A DNA stretch of 5,926 bases from positions 1,418,832 through 1,424,757 of the forward strand of contig CP070793.1 of NCBI GenBank assembly GCA_020346965.1, written 5' to 3'. The translations under genes and the position numbers were made by a program. Origin of the DNA: Chloroflexota bacterium. GTDB taxonomy: Bacteria; Chloroflexota; Dehalococcoidia; GIF9; AB-539-J10. This document shows positions 1 through 5,766 of the stretch, in pieces; the first letter of the stretch is position 1, and the number at the start of each line of letters is the position of its first letter. The notes beneath the pieces were generated by a model that did not search any database, was not told the origin of the DNA, and saw only the letters and a program-made list of their open reading frames with translations.

Positions 1-758
1 ACAGGGTGATAATAACGACCGAAGATATCTCCAAATTCTTTGAACATCTGAATTGTGCCTGCTTTGGACTTTCTGATCGCCATTTCCTGAGCCACTTTCG
101 CCTCCGAATATATGTCGGGGGGCGCGAAAGCCCCGAGGGTCATTGGGTTATCGGGGTCTAATGCAAAAGGATAGTGAAAATTGGGAAGAAACTCATCTAC
201 TTTTTCCTGCTCTGGCAAGATAACCGGCTCCGTTACATGCGTGAGGTGAAACCCATCAAAATGGACCATGACTGGCAGAAGGATTGCCGGATCTTCACCA
301 ACGCGAAATGCCCAGAGAGTCATATCAAATGCCTCCTGGCTATTCTGGCAAAATACCTGTATCCAGCCGGTATCCCTGACAGACATGGCATCTGAGTGGT
401 CTCCCCAAATACTCAGTGGGGCGGACAACGCCCGATTGGCCACCGTCATAACCACCGGCAGCCGCATAGCTGACGCAACGTATAGGACATTGTGCATATA
501 TTCCAATCCTGGACCTGCAGTGGCAGTGAAAGTCCTTGCCCCTACCGCGGCCGCTCCAATACATGTACTCATGGCTGAATGCTCCGATTCCACCGGAATA
601 TAAGCGGCATTTAACTCACCGTCCGCTACCATCTCCGCAAGCCGTTCGGGAATATGCGTTTGGGGCGTTATAGGATAGGCCGCAATAACATCAACGTTAG
701 CCATCTTAGCTGCTTCAGCAGCAGCATGTGAAGCTTCTAACCCCACTCTTTTGCTCAT
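1..758 (-). CDS. porA: Pyruvate (2-oxoacid):ferredoxin oxidoreductase, alpha subunit, partial (C-terminus beyond window)
   Basis: The ATG at 758-756 opens a frame that stays open to the window edge (252 codons seen; the family is usually about 390), so the 3' end is cut by the window rather than broken. Visible family motifs are YPITPQ (residues 28-33), ESEHSAM (57-63), the TAGPG turn (80-84) and NRALSAPLSIW followed by GDHSD (108-123), all typical of the alpha subunit that forms the pyrimidine-side part of the thiamine-diphosphate site in four-subunit POR enzymes. The complex acts in the cytoplasm: 2-oxoacid + CoA + oxidised ferredoxin gives acyl-CoA + CO2 + reduced ferredoxin, or the reverse. 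Its ATG overlaps the TGA of the ferredoxin subunit by four bases (ATGA, 755-758), which implies translational coupling. The order gamma-delta-alpha predicts the beta subunit to the left of base 1. Pyruvate is the likeliest substrate from subunit order and motifs. A 2-oxoisovalerate or other 2-oxoacid specificity cannot be excluded without the beta subunit. Confidence 0.93.
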   Translation of the reverse strand, partial: MSKRVGLEASHAAAEAAKMANVDVIAAYPITPQTHIPERLAEMVADGELNAAYIPVESEHSAMSTCIGAAAVGARTFTATAGPGLEYMHNVLYVASAMRLPVVMTVANRALSAPLSIWGDHSDAMSVRDTGWIQVFCQNSQEAFDMTLWAFRVGEDPAILLPVMVHFDGFHLTHVTEPVILPEQEKVDEFLPNFHYPFALDPDNPMTLGAFAPPDIYSEAKVAQEMAIRKSKAGTIQMFKEFGDIFGRYYHP

Positions 759-1063
759 TCTTCTTCCTCCTCTATCATAGTCACAGCGCCCTTGGGACAC
801 ACCTTGGCACAAATACCACAGCCCTTACAGTAGAAGAGATCACTCTCGTAGTATCCATCCTTGAGAGGCTTGATGGCCGCATCCGGACAATGAAGCCAAC
901 ACAGGCCACATTTGTTACATTTTTCTTTATCGGTTACAGGTCTTTGGGTCCTCCAATCCCCTGTTCTGCGCAGGGCAGCATTCCCTGCTTCTGTAATTAC
1001 ATTGCCAACTTTCAGATTTCTCCAGGTAAAATCAGTCCCCGTTTCTAACCTCTTCTCCGTCAT
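755..1063 (-). CDS. porD: POR delta subunit, 2x[4Fe-4S] ferredoxin-like
   Basis: This is a 102-residue protein with two complete CxxCxxCxxxC motifs: Cys49, 52, 55, 59 and Cys79, 82, 85, 89, each last Cys followed by Pro as in bacterial ferredoxins. The cysteines hold two [4Fe-4S] clusters that pass electrons from the thiamine site of the complex to external ferredoxin. The roughly 45-residue N-terminal extension, including the GDWRTQRPV stretch (35-43), is typical of POR/VOR delta subunits and separates it from free ferredoxins. The ATG at 1063 follows the porC TAA by only three bases and has a strong GAGGAG about six bases upstream, inside the last two Glu codons of porC. The protein ends in five Glu residues (98-102), whose codons carry the ribosome-binding site of porA. 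Cytoplasmic, second gene of the por operon. Confidence 0.95.
   Translation of the reverse strand: MTEKRLETGTDFTWRNLKVGNVITEAGNAALRRTGDWRTQRPVTDKEKCNKCGLCWLHCPDAAIKPLKDGYYESDLFYCKGCGICAKVCPKGAVTMIEEEEE
766..771 (-). promoter_or_regulatory. Ribosome-binding site of porA inside porD
   Basis: AGGAGG on the minus strand lies seven bases before the porA ATG. It is formed by the GAG GAG GAA codons of the poly-Glu tail of porD, so the ferredoxin C-terminus doubles as the translation signal for the alpha subunit. It fixes the porA start at 758. Confidence 0.8.
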
Positions 1064-1066
1064 TTG

Positions 1067-1624
1067 TTACTCCTCTATTGCAGTCTCCTTGTAGGCTCTG
1101 TTCATAGCATCGATATTACCTTTGGCTCGCGCCCCAAACCTTTCCTGTAGCTGCTCAACCACAGAGTCAGGTCTCACAACTTGAGCGACTTTCAACAGTG
1201 CGCCTATCATAGCGGTGTTAGTGATAGGAACTCCGATGGTCTCTCTGGCGATCAATGTAGCGTTAACCACAGCTATAAGCCATCCATATCCGAATTCAGA
1301 TTTCAGTTCAGCAGGTGATTTCCTGGAGTTAACTATGATTCTACTATTCTTCTTCAGCCCTGAGGTTATGTCAACTGCACGCAATAACCCAGGATCGAGC
1401 ACAACCACTACATCAGGCTCATCAATCGGTGTCCTGGTCCTGATAAATTCGTCGCTTATCCTCAGGAAGGCAATGACTGGCGCTCCTCTCCTTTCAGGTC
1501 CGAAGCTAGGGAATGACTGAGCATACTTCCCTTCGCTTATAGCAGCACGAGCAATTAACTCTGCAGAAGTCACCGCTCCCAATCCTCCCCGGCCATGCCA
1601 TCTTACCTCAAGAAGCTCAGCCAT
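1067..1624 (-). CDS. porC: POR gamma subunit
   Basis: The 185-residue product matches the usual length of a POR/KOR gamma subunit (about 180-190). Recognisable segments are RWHGRGGLGAVTSAEL (8-23), the signature FPSFGPERRGAPV (38-50), DPGLL (77-81) and the C-terminal PITNTAMIGAL (133-143). The gamma domain is a structural component of the oxidoreductase. In the related single-chain PFORs the equivalent domain packs against the catalytic domains. Position 15 is Leu where the family commonly has Gln in GRGGQG. The ATG at 1624-1622 has a strong GGAGGTG seven bases upstream, so the start is secure. It is the first gene of the por operon: porD begins three bases after its TAA, and no minus-strand gene except the tRNA lies closely upstream. 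The name porG is used for the same subunit in other systems. Confidence 0.94.
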   Translation of the reverse strand: MAELLEVRWHGRGGLGAVTSAELIARAAISEGKYAQSFPSFGPERRGAPVIAFLRISDEFIRTRTPIDEPDVVVVLDPGLLRAVDITSGLKKNSRIIVNSRKSPAELKSEFGYGWLIAVVNATLIARETIGVPITNTAMIGALLKVAQVVRPDSVVEQLQERFGARAKGNIDAMNRAYKETAIEE

Positions 1625-1631
1625 AGCTTAA

Positions 1632-1638
1632 CACCTCC
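1632..1638 (-). promoter_or_regulatory. Ribosome-binding site of porC
   Basis: GGAGGTG on the minus strand, seven bases before the ATG at 1624, is a near-ideal Shine-Dalgarno sequence and fixes the start of the first por gene. Confidence 0.8.
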
Positions 1639-1640
1639 AT

Positions 1641-1670
1641 ATTATATGCAAAGCGACTGATTGCTTTTAA
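1641..1670 (-). promoter_or_regulatory. Candidate promoter of the por operon
   Basis: A perfect TATAAT (1641-1646) is preceded at 18 bp by TTAAAA (1665-1670), which matches four of six bases of a -35 box. It lies directly in front of porC, where a promoter is expected. The weakness is that transcription would begin around 1634, within or just before the Shine-Dalgarno sequence, leaving almost no leader. Either transcription starts unusually close to the gene, or the TATAAT is chance in an AT-rich spot and the true promoter lies further up. Confidence 0.25.
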
Positions 1671-1811
1671 TCTCTGGTTTCATTCTGAGTATTCCTGTAA
1701 CTGATTGATTTAGCAGATCCAGTCGCAGAATAGACTCACACCTCACGCAATCCGTCATTTGATCAGCCAAAATGAATCGGGTAACTACATTTGAACTACC
1801 TGACTGCAAAC

Positions 1812-1883
1812 TGCCCCTGAAGGGACTCGAACCCTTGCACCTGGCTCCGGAGGCCAGCGCTCTATCCTCTGAGCTACAGGGGC
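1812..1883 (-). tRNA. tRNA-Arg, anticodon CCG (reads CGG)
   Basis: A 72-base cloverleaf can be drawn by hand. The acceptor stem is GCCCCTG/CAGGGGC with seven perfect pairs. The D stem is GCTC/GAGC with an eight-base loop. The anticodon stem is CTGGC/GCCAG with loop CTCCGGA, and the anticodon CCG is at 1850-1848. The T stem is AAGGG/CCCTT with loop TTCGAGT. The discriminator is A at 1812, followed by GTT, so the CCA end is not encoded and must be added by the nucleotidyltransferase. The 5' end lies 21 bases after the stop codon of the antiporter gene on the same strand. Confidence 0.96.
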
Positions 1884-1898
1884 TGTGTCATTTTCAAT

Positions 1899-1927
1899 AG
1901 TGTATCACAAACCAATTCCCGAGTTAA
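1899..1927 (-). promoter_or_regulatory. Candidate promoter of tRNA-Arg
   Basis: TTAACT (1922-1927) and TACACT (1899-1904), 17 bp apart, each match four of six consensus bases. They straddle the end of the antiporter gene and would start transcription about nine bases before the mature tRNA. The match is modest. The alternative is read-through from the antiporter, since no terminator hairpin is visible in the 21-bp gap. Confidence 0.25.
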
Positions 1928-2945
1928 ACAAGGCATAAGCTCCAAAAACATAGAGCGCTATCAAAGCCGGCGCATACCAGCTAGCTACCCGAAAAACCTT
2001 ACGCCTTTGCCGAAACCTAAGTCCGATAATAACCAGAAAAGTCATCGTCACTGCTACGGCGGCAATAATAAGATGACTTCTCGACACTGCGGAAAGAATA
2101 GATCCTTGCCCATAGGCAAGGTCAATCGGGGCGATTATAGCAATATCGAGCATATTGGCACCTAATATATCGGCCACTGCCAAATCTACGGCACCTATAC
2201 GTAGGGCACTGATGGCGACCACCAACTCCGGCGCCGAGGTGGTAATCGCCAGAAATAAGGTCCCGACAAATGTATTACCCCAACCGGTAGTTTCACTGAT
2301 TTCATCACCGATGAAGGCCAGCCATATTCCAGCAGCAATAACTGCTACAGAGGCTAGAATAAACCTGATCCACACCGTCTTTGCAGTATACATATCGTAT
2401 TGTAGGGACGTGGCAGGAGCTACCTGGGATTCCTGACCTCGTTCACGGCGAAATGCCCACCATGCTCCCAGCAAATAGAGTACGATAATAACGATGCTTG
2501 GTATCCCTACCCAACCTGAAGCCAAAACGGGAAATCTGCCCGCAACAATTATGCCCGCGGCAGCAACGGCAATGAGCAATGCTCCCCAGCCAGCCGTTAT
2601 CATATGCCTCGGGCTTGCCACAGATAAGACTGGAGTACGCGAGTGAAGGATATCAATTACAGCTAAGATAGAAAGATTGAAGCAACAGCTTCCAAGGAGC
2701 GTGCCCATAGCTAAATCAGCCGAGTGAACGAGTGCTACAGAACTGATAGAGGTGACCAGTTCGGGCATTGTCGTTATAAAAGCAACAAGTACCAGCCCTA
2801 TCCATATCCGCCCCAACCTCGTCTTTTCTGCGATAGCATCGCCGTACCGAGCTAGCCTCGTTCCGGCAAACAGAACAATAGCCAGGCAAATAGCAAACTT
2901 GAGCCAGATCAAAAGCTGCTCCTGAAACCAAGCAAAGTAGGGCAA
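1905..2945 (-). CDS. CaCA-family Na+/Ca2+ antiporter-like membrane protein
   Basis: This 346-residue, very hydrophobic protein has the two inverted alpha repeats of the Ca2+/cation antiporter superfamily, about the family's usual bacterial length (310-360). Repeat one has TTMPELVTS (58-66) and GSCCFN (85-90). Repeat two has TTSAPELVVA (235-244) and GANMLD (262-267). Compared from memory with Methanocaldococcus NCX_Mj, the ion-site acids map to Glu62, Asn90, Glu240 and Asp267, so the key ligands appear present, while a conserved Asn of the GSN motif is Cys87 and a Ser is Ala263. About ten membrane segments are apparent, with a charged cytoplasmic-type loop around 166-190. The expected role is exchange of Ca2+ for Na+ (or K+/H+) across the inner membrane; the ion is not determined. 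The start is uncertain: TTG at 2945 directly follows an in-frame TGA and has no Shine-Dalgarno sequence, whereas TTG at 2912 (residue 12) has AGGAG six bases upstream and would give 335 residues beginning right at membrane segment one. Confidence 0.9.
   Translation of the reverse strand: MPYFAWFQEQLLIWLKFAICLAIVLFAGTRLARYGDAIAEKTRLGRIWIGLVLVAFITTMPELVTSISSVALVHSADLAMGTLLGSCCFNLSILAVIDILHSRTPVLSVASPRHMITAGWGALLIAVAAAGIIVAGRFPVLASGWVGIPSIVIIVLYLLGAWWAFRRERGQESQVAPATSLQYDMYTAKTVWIRFILASVAVIAAGIWLAFIGDEISETTGWGNTFVGTLFLAITTSAPELVVAISALRIGAVDLAVADILGANMLDIAIIAPIDLAYGQGSILSAVSRSHLIIAAVAVTMTFLVIIGLRFRQRRKVFRVASWYAPALIALYVFGAYALFNSGIGL
2919..2923 (-). promoter_or_regulatory. Ribosome-binding site supporting an internal antiporter start
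   Basis: AGGAG on the minus strand, with a six-base spacer before the TTG at 2912-2910. It is the only good Shine-Dalgarno sequence near the 5' end of the antiporter gene and argues that translation begins at 2912 rather than 2945. Confidence 0.45.
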
Positions 2946-3081
2946 TCATACTATATGGGGGGGAAGCCTGCCAAGAATCACTCCATTTATTTCATTATCC
3001 CACTTAGAGTAGCCTCAGGAGTTGGAGGTCAATATACCGAAGAACTATATGGTAACGTGTACTTATTTGCATTTACGAATG

Positions 3082-4887
3082 TCAACTGTTAATGCCGAGT
3101 TTATCGAGAGGTGAATCACCAGGGTTGCCGGTTGATAAGTCCCAGCCCAGAGCGTGGTAGTAGCCATCCTTCAGTTCCTCCAGGGGAATTACTTCCCCTT
3201 TGGTCGGGCCATCGGGTTTGGGTTCATTTAATAACCTTCCCGGCAGTGCGTCATCCTCTCGCGTAATGCCTTCACGCATATTGAATAGGCGCTCTTGACA
3301 TATAATTCTGGTACCGGCTTCTTTCAGTTCATTGAATGACCAGGCTTTTCCGAATAGGGATGAGACATTCTCATCTATGGGGCCAAAGACCCGCCGCCCA
3401 AATACACAGCATGGAATGGAATCTGAGAGCACCTGGTTAATAGCGATGTTCTTTACCTGTTCGCCTTTGCCTTCTACTTTAAGTCTGGTTCCGTCGAGGG
3501 CTTCCACTATAGCTATCCACCCATAACCGTGATGGCATCCTCCTCGATTGTTAATCGCAAATTGCAGGGCTTGGCCGTTGGCACCACGGCACTCATAGCC
3601 ACCAAGTTCCAGACCTTTAACATGCATGGCGAATGACTCAGATCCTTTAATCTCCTTCGATGCTCTTCTCACACCTTCTGAAAGCAGCAATCCAAACCCC
3701 TCTTGACTGACTATTTTCTTCAGCATCGCAATCATTGCTTTGTCGTCACCAAACCGAAGTTCAATGCCGTCAGTATCTTTTATCCCTATAAGGCCATTTT
3801 CAAAGCACTCCATGGCAAAGCCAATACTTGCTCCGGCTGACATGGTGTCAATACCATTTTCATCACATATCTGGTCCGCAGCAATGATCGCCTCCAGTTT
3901 GTCAACTCCACAATTCGGGCCAAAAGCGTAAATTGTCTCATACTCAGGGCCGTCACAGTGTGCGCCTTGATACGCCCCCTTCTCAACCTCCATATAAGAA
4001 GCACAAGGTGTAGGGCAAAAGGGACCACATGCCCTGTTCTGCCAGGTCCACTCTTTTTCATGAGAGGGGAAGCTGAGCTTCTCGGCAGCCTCAAATGTTC
4101 CCCCTTGCCAGTTTCGTGTGGGCAGCAGCCCCAGCTTATTCAGTGTGTCAAAGTTCCCGCGGGTGCCGTAGCGGCGCCATGAATCTGCCCATTTCTTGTT
4201 TTCCTTTACTCTACCCACGATATCCTTTCTTATTCTTTCAAATCCCTCCCGATCTCCAACTTCTATCTCCCGATCTCCATGGACTACTATTCCTTTAAGC
4301 TTCTTGGATCCCATAACACAACCCGAACCTCCCCTGCCAAAAGCACGATAGATAGGACCATCAACCATAATAGCCGCATATCTAAGTACCCTTTCTCCGG
4401 CCGGGCCAATTGCCATTGTGGCTGCCTTCCTCGCCGATAAAGCCCCCAGCATCGCTCGCTGTGCTTCCCATGGTTCCGTACCCCACACGGAGGTAGCATC
4501 CTTGAACTCAACCTTCTCGTTGCTTATCACAAGATAAGTCGGAGAATCAGCAATCCCAGTAACGTCAATAGCCCATAAACCAGCCTTCCTAATCTGGTGT
4601 CCAATCGTTCCACTGGACATTGCGTACAAATAGATACCGGTCAGCGGCGACTTAGTATTAACTGTTGTCTTGGAAGAATAGGACAAATTCGTACCGTTGG
4701 ATGGGCCAGCAGTGAATATAAGATGATTCCGTTCATCTAAAGGATCAATGCGCGGGGGCACTGAATTGTATAAAAGATAGGCTCCCAGACCTCTACCTCC
4801 AATATACTGCCTGATTATCTTATCTGGAACCTCTTCGATTCGATAAGATCTGTTCGACAGGTCTATCCTAAGTATCTGGTTTGTCAT
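3082..4887 (-). CDS. aor: Aldehyde:ferredoxin oxidoreductase family tungsten/molybdopterin enzyme
   Basis: The 601-residue product is full length for the AOR family (about 605 in Pyrococcus furiosus). Such enzymes bind a bis-pyranopterin tungsten (or molybdenum) cofactor and one [4Fe-4S] cluster, and interconvert aldehydes and carboxylic acids with ferredoxin in the cytoplasm. Motifs in order are IGGRGLGA (29-36), TKSPLTG (78-84), GRGGSGCVMGSKKLKG (184-199), the cluster motif Cys287, Cys291, Cys295, GPEYET (313-318), the pterin-site ENGIDTMSAG (343-352), a CHH (451-453) likely holding the active-site His, and DSIPCC (489-494) with the fourth cluster Cys. The C-terminus has the usual YYHALGWDLSTG (576-587). 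Cysteine spacing is C-x3-C-x3-C instead of the common C-x2-C-x3-C. The ATG at 4887 is chosen for its AAAGGAGT six bases upstream and because MTNQILRIDLS is the family N-terminus. An in-frame TTG at 4977 would only add 30 unsupported residues. It stands alone, with about 490 bp of gene-free DNA upstream. Substrate and metal are not deducible. Confidence 0.95.
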   Translation of the reverse strand: MTNQILRIDLSNRSYRIEEVPDKIIRQYIGGRGLGAYLLYNSVPPRIDPLDERNHLIFTAGPSNGTNLSYSSKTTVNTKSPLTGIYLYAMSSGTIGHQIRKAGLWAIDVTGIADSPTYLVISNEKVEFKDATSVWGTEPWEAQRAMLGALSARKAATMAIGPAGERVLRYAAIMVDGPIYRAFGRGGSGCVMGSKKLKGIVVHGDREIEVGDREGFERIRKDIVGRVKENKKWADSWRRYGTRGNFDTLNKLGLLPTRNWQGGTFEAAEKLSFPSHEKEWTWQNRACGPFCPTPCASYMEVEKGAYQGAHCDGPEYETIYAFGPNCGVDKLEAIIAADQICDENGIDTMSAGASIGFAMECFENGLIGIKDTDGIELRFGDDKAMIAMLKKIVSQEGFGLLLSEGVRRASKEIKGSESFAMHVKGLELGGYECRGANGQALQFAINNRGGCHHGYGWIAIVEALDGTRLKVEGKGEQVKNIAINQVLSDSIPCCVFGRRVFGPIDENVSSLFGKAWSFNELKEAGTRIICQERLFNMREGITREDDALPGRLLNEPKPDGPTKGEVIPLEELKDGYYHALGWDLSTGNPGDSPLDKLGINS

Positions 4888-4893
4888 ACATTC

Positions 4894-4901
4894 ACTCCTT
4901 T
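4894..4901 (-). promoter_or_regulatory. Ribosome-binding site of aor, deciding the start
   Basis: AAAGGAGT on the minus strand lies six bases before the ATG at 4887. It selects this start over the upstream in-frame TTG at 4977, which has no comparable signal. Confidence 0.85.
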
Positions 4902-5049
4902 CGCCATCGGGTGTCTTGCTATACTTAGTTATCAGAGTTGATTCACTTTTCTGAGTTAAAGTAGTTAGCGGTCTCAAAGCGGGAGTGTGATGCCCTTACA
5001 CATCAACTAAATATAAATGCAATAGCTAGTTTCTCAGTATTTTGGCGGA

Positions 5050-5084
5050 ATAGACTATAGAAACACTACTACTAACGAGTCTAT
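5050..5084. repeat. 7-bp inverted repeat overlapping the candidate aor promoter
   Basis: The arms ATAGACT (5050-5056) and AGTCTAT (5078-5084) are perfect complements separated by 21 bp. Their position over both promoter boxes would suit a repressor operator, but seven-base arms can occur by chance in AT-rich DNA. Confidence 0.35.
5054..5083 (-). promoter_or_regulatory. Candidate promoter of aor
   Basis: TAGACT (5078-5083, four of six -35 matches) and TATAGT (5054-5059, five of six -10 matches) are separated by 18 bp. A start near 5047 would leave a leader of about 160 nt before the AOR ATG. An inverted repeat spans both boxes. The match is by eye against the sigma-70-type consensus and is only suggestive. 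TTGACT at 5107-5112 with TATTTA at 5084-5089 is a weaker alternative. Confidence 0.28.
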
Positions 5085-5362
5085 AAATACCATAGTGAAG
5101 ACACAAAGTCAAAGAACAGGGCCGTTTATATAGGCGAAATTTGCAGCAGTTGCTACGAAGGGTCATTTCACGTTCAGATTAGAATTTTATGTCAATTATC
5201 AGGACCCTAGTCCGCGAAAGTCTCCCACGTCCCAGGGCAGCACAAACGTTTAGCACCACATTAGAATAGATTCTTCACGTATTGTCTGAATTCAAGGATC
5301 GTTTGTGACTCTCGGGCTTAACCTGCGCCGGATTACCGAAGACGGAGTCAAATTTGCTACTT

Positions 5363-5387
5363 AGCGCTCAAAGGTTCCTCAAGCGCC
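5363..5387 (-). terminator. Hairpin at the end of the RedY-like gene, possible terminator
   Basis: On the minus strand GCGCTTGA (5386-5379) can pair with TTGAGCGC (5371-5364), eight pairs including two G-U wobbles, around a seven-base loop. It lies on the stop codon itself. No run of U follows (the next bases are TAAGTAGC), so it is at best an imperfect intrinsic terminator or an RNA-stabilising stem that closes the ALDH/RedY unit. Confidence 0.35.
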
Positions 5388-5735
5388 TTCCCGATGATAA
5401 AGCTCAATACCACCAAGTATATAAAAATCAGCCACCCATTTGGATAGCCATTGAGAGAGAAAGTCCTTAAATGCTTTCGTCTCTCTAGACTTTCCCCATT
5501 CGTCAAGGCTGGTCGTATCCAGAATGCCAACGTAATTAAACGGAGACTTCGTTGGACTTGGCGGGCTGCCTTTTTGGCCGTTCCCCTGTACGCCTCCCAT
5601 CGTTTTGAGGAGTGTGAAACTCTTCGATCCAGGCAATCCAGTCAGCAAAGGCCCTTTGTAGTCTTCACACCACTTGACGTAGTCCTTTTCTTTGACATCG
5701 CCCCTCAAATTATAGAGAATAATTTCCTTAGCCAA
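5379..5735 (-). CDS. Small RedY/HapK-like (dimeric alpha/beta barrel type) protein
   Basis: The 118-residue soluble protein has no signal peptide or membrane segment. Its pattern resembles the RedY-like/HapK family, and more broadly dimeric alpha/beta-barrel proteins such as EthD. It has a first strand IILYNLRGDV (5-14), a helix with KDYVKWCEDY (17-26), a second strand after a GLPGSKSF turn (33-40), a Pro/Gly-rich loop (47-66), a third strand YVGILDT (68-74), a helix with DEWGKSRETKAFKDFLSQW (78-96), and a last strand with DFYILGGIELY (103-113). RedY and HapK occur in prodigiosin-type pathways, but the family is wide and the role here is unknown. The start is TTG at 5735: an in-frame TAA lies just upstream with no other start in between, and AGAGGA is ten bases before it. 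It follows the aldehyde dehydrogenase stop by 31 bp on the same strand, so the two are probably co-transcribed. The fold assignment is from sequence impression only. Confidence 0.75.
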   Translation of the reverse strand: MAKEIILYNLRGDVKEKDYVKWCEDYKGPLLTGLPGSKSFTLLKTMGGVQGNGQKGSPPSPTKSPFNYVGILDTTSLDEWGKSRETKAFKDFLSQWLSKWVADFYILGGIELYHREGA

Positions 5736-5745
5736 TCTAGCTACG

Positions 5746-5752
5746 TCCTCTT
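5746..5752 (-). promoter_or_regulatory. Ribosome-binding site of the RedY-like gene (TTG start)
   Basis: AAGAGGA on the minus strand, with a ten-base spacer to the TTG at 5735. The spacer is slightly long, but the in-frame TAA at its 5' side leaves no other start, so it supports initiation at TTG. Confidence 0.55.
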
Positions 5753-5766
5753 ATATTCTTACATCC

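Larger units (their letters stand above)
4888..5378. other. Gene-free region upstream of aor
   Basis: About 490 bp without a supportable gene. Frames on the minus strand are broken by frequent stops and show no recognisable protein remnant. The only start-to-stop stretch I noted on the plus strand (ATG at 5190, 26 codons) has no ribosome-binding site. The region is AT-rich near 5000-5100. It holds the candidate aor promoter, a short inverted repeat and, at its right edge, a hairpin overlapping the end of the upstream gene. A TTGACA on the minus strand near 5190-5197 has no partner -10 at a proper distance. I could not match the leader to a known riboswitch, including the molybdenum/tungsten cofactor motif. 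Confidence 0.6.

Noticed and set aside
174..603. Plus-strand open frames at 174-395 and 268-603
   Set aside because: They lie antisense to porA, which is strongly supported by family motifs, and show no recognisable protein features.
2946..3081. Possible terminator or promoter between aor and the antiporter gene
   Set aside because: Only a weak five-pair AT stem (ATATA/TATAT) and poorly spaced promoter-like hexamers are present; nothing strong enough to annotate.
3786..4511. Minus-strand frames at 3786-4094 and 4287-4511
   Set aside because: They are alternative frames inside the AOR gene with Arg/Leu-rich composition typical of shadows.
4888..4977. 30-residue N-terminal extension of the AOR from TTG at 4977
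   Set aside because: It has no Shine-Dalgarno sequence and no family similarity, whereas the ATG at 4887 has AAAGGAGT at six bases and the conserved N-terminus.
5106..5145. TATATAAA on the minus strand that resembles an archaeal TATA box
   Set aside because: No gene starts at a suitable distance, and strong Shine-Dalgarno sequences and TTG starts fit a bacterium better.
5190..5270. Short plus-strand frame of 26 codons in the aor upstream region
   Set aside because: It has no ribosome-binding site, is very short and has no recognisable sequence.
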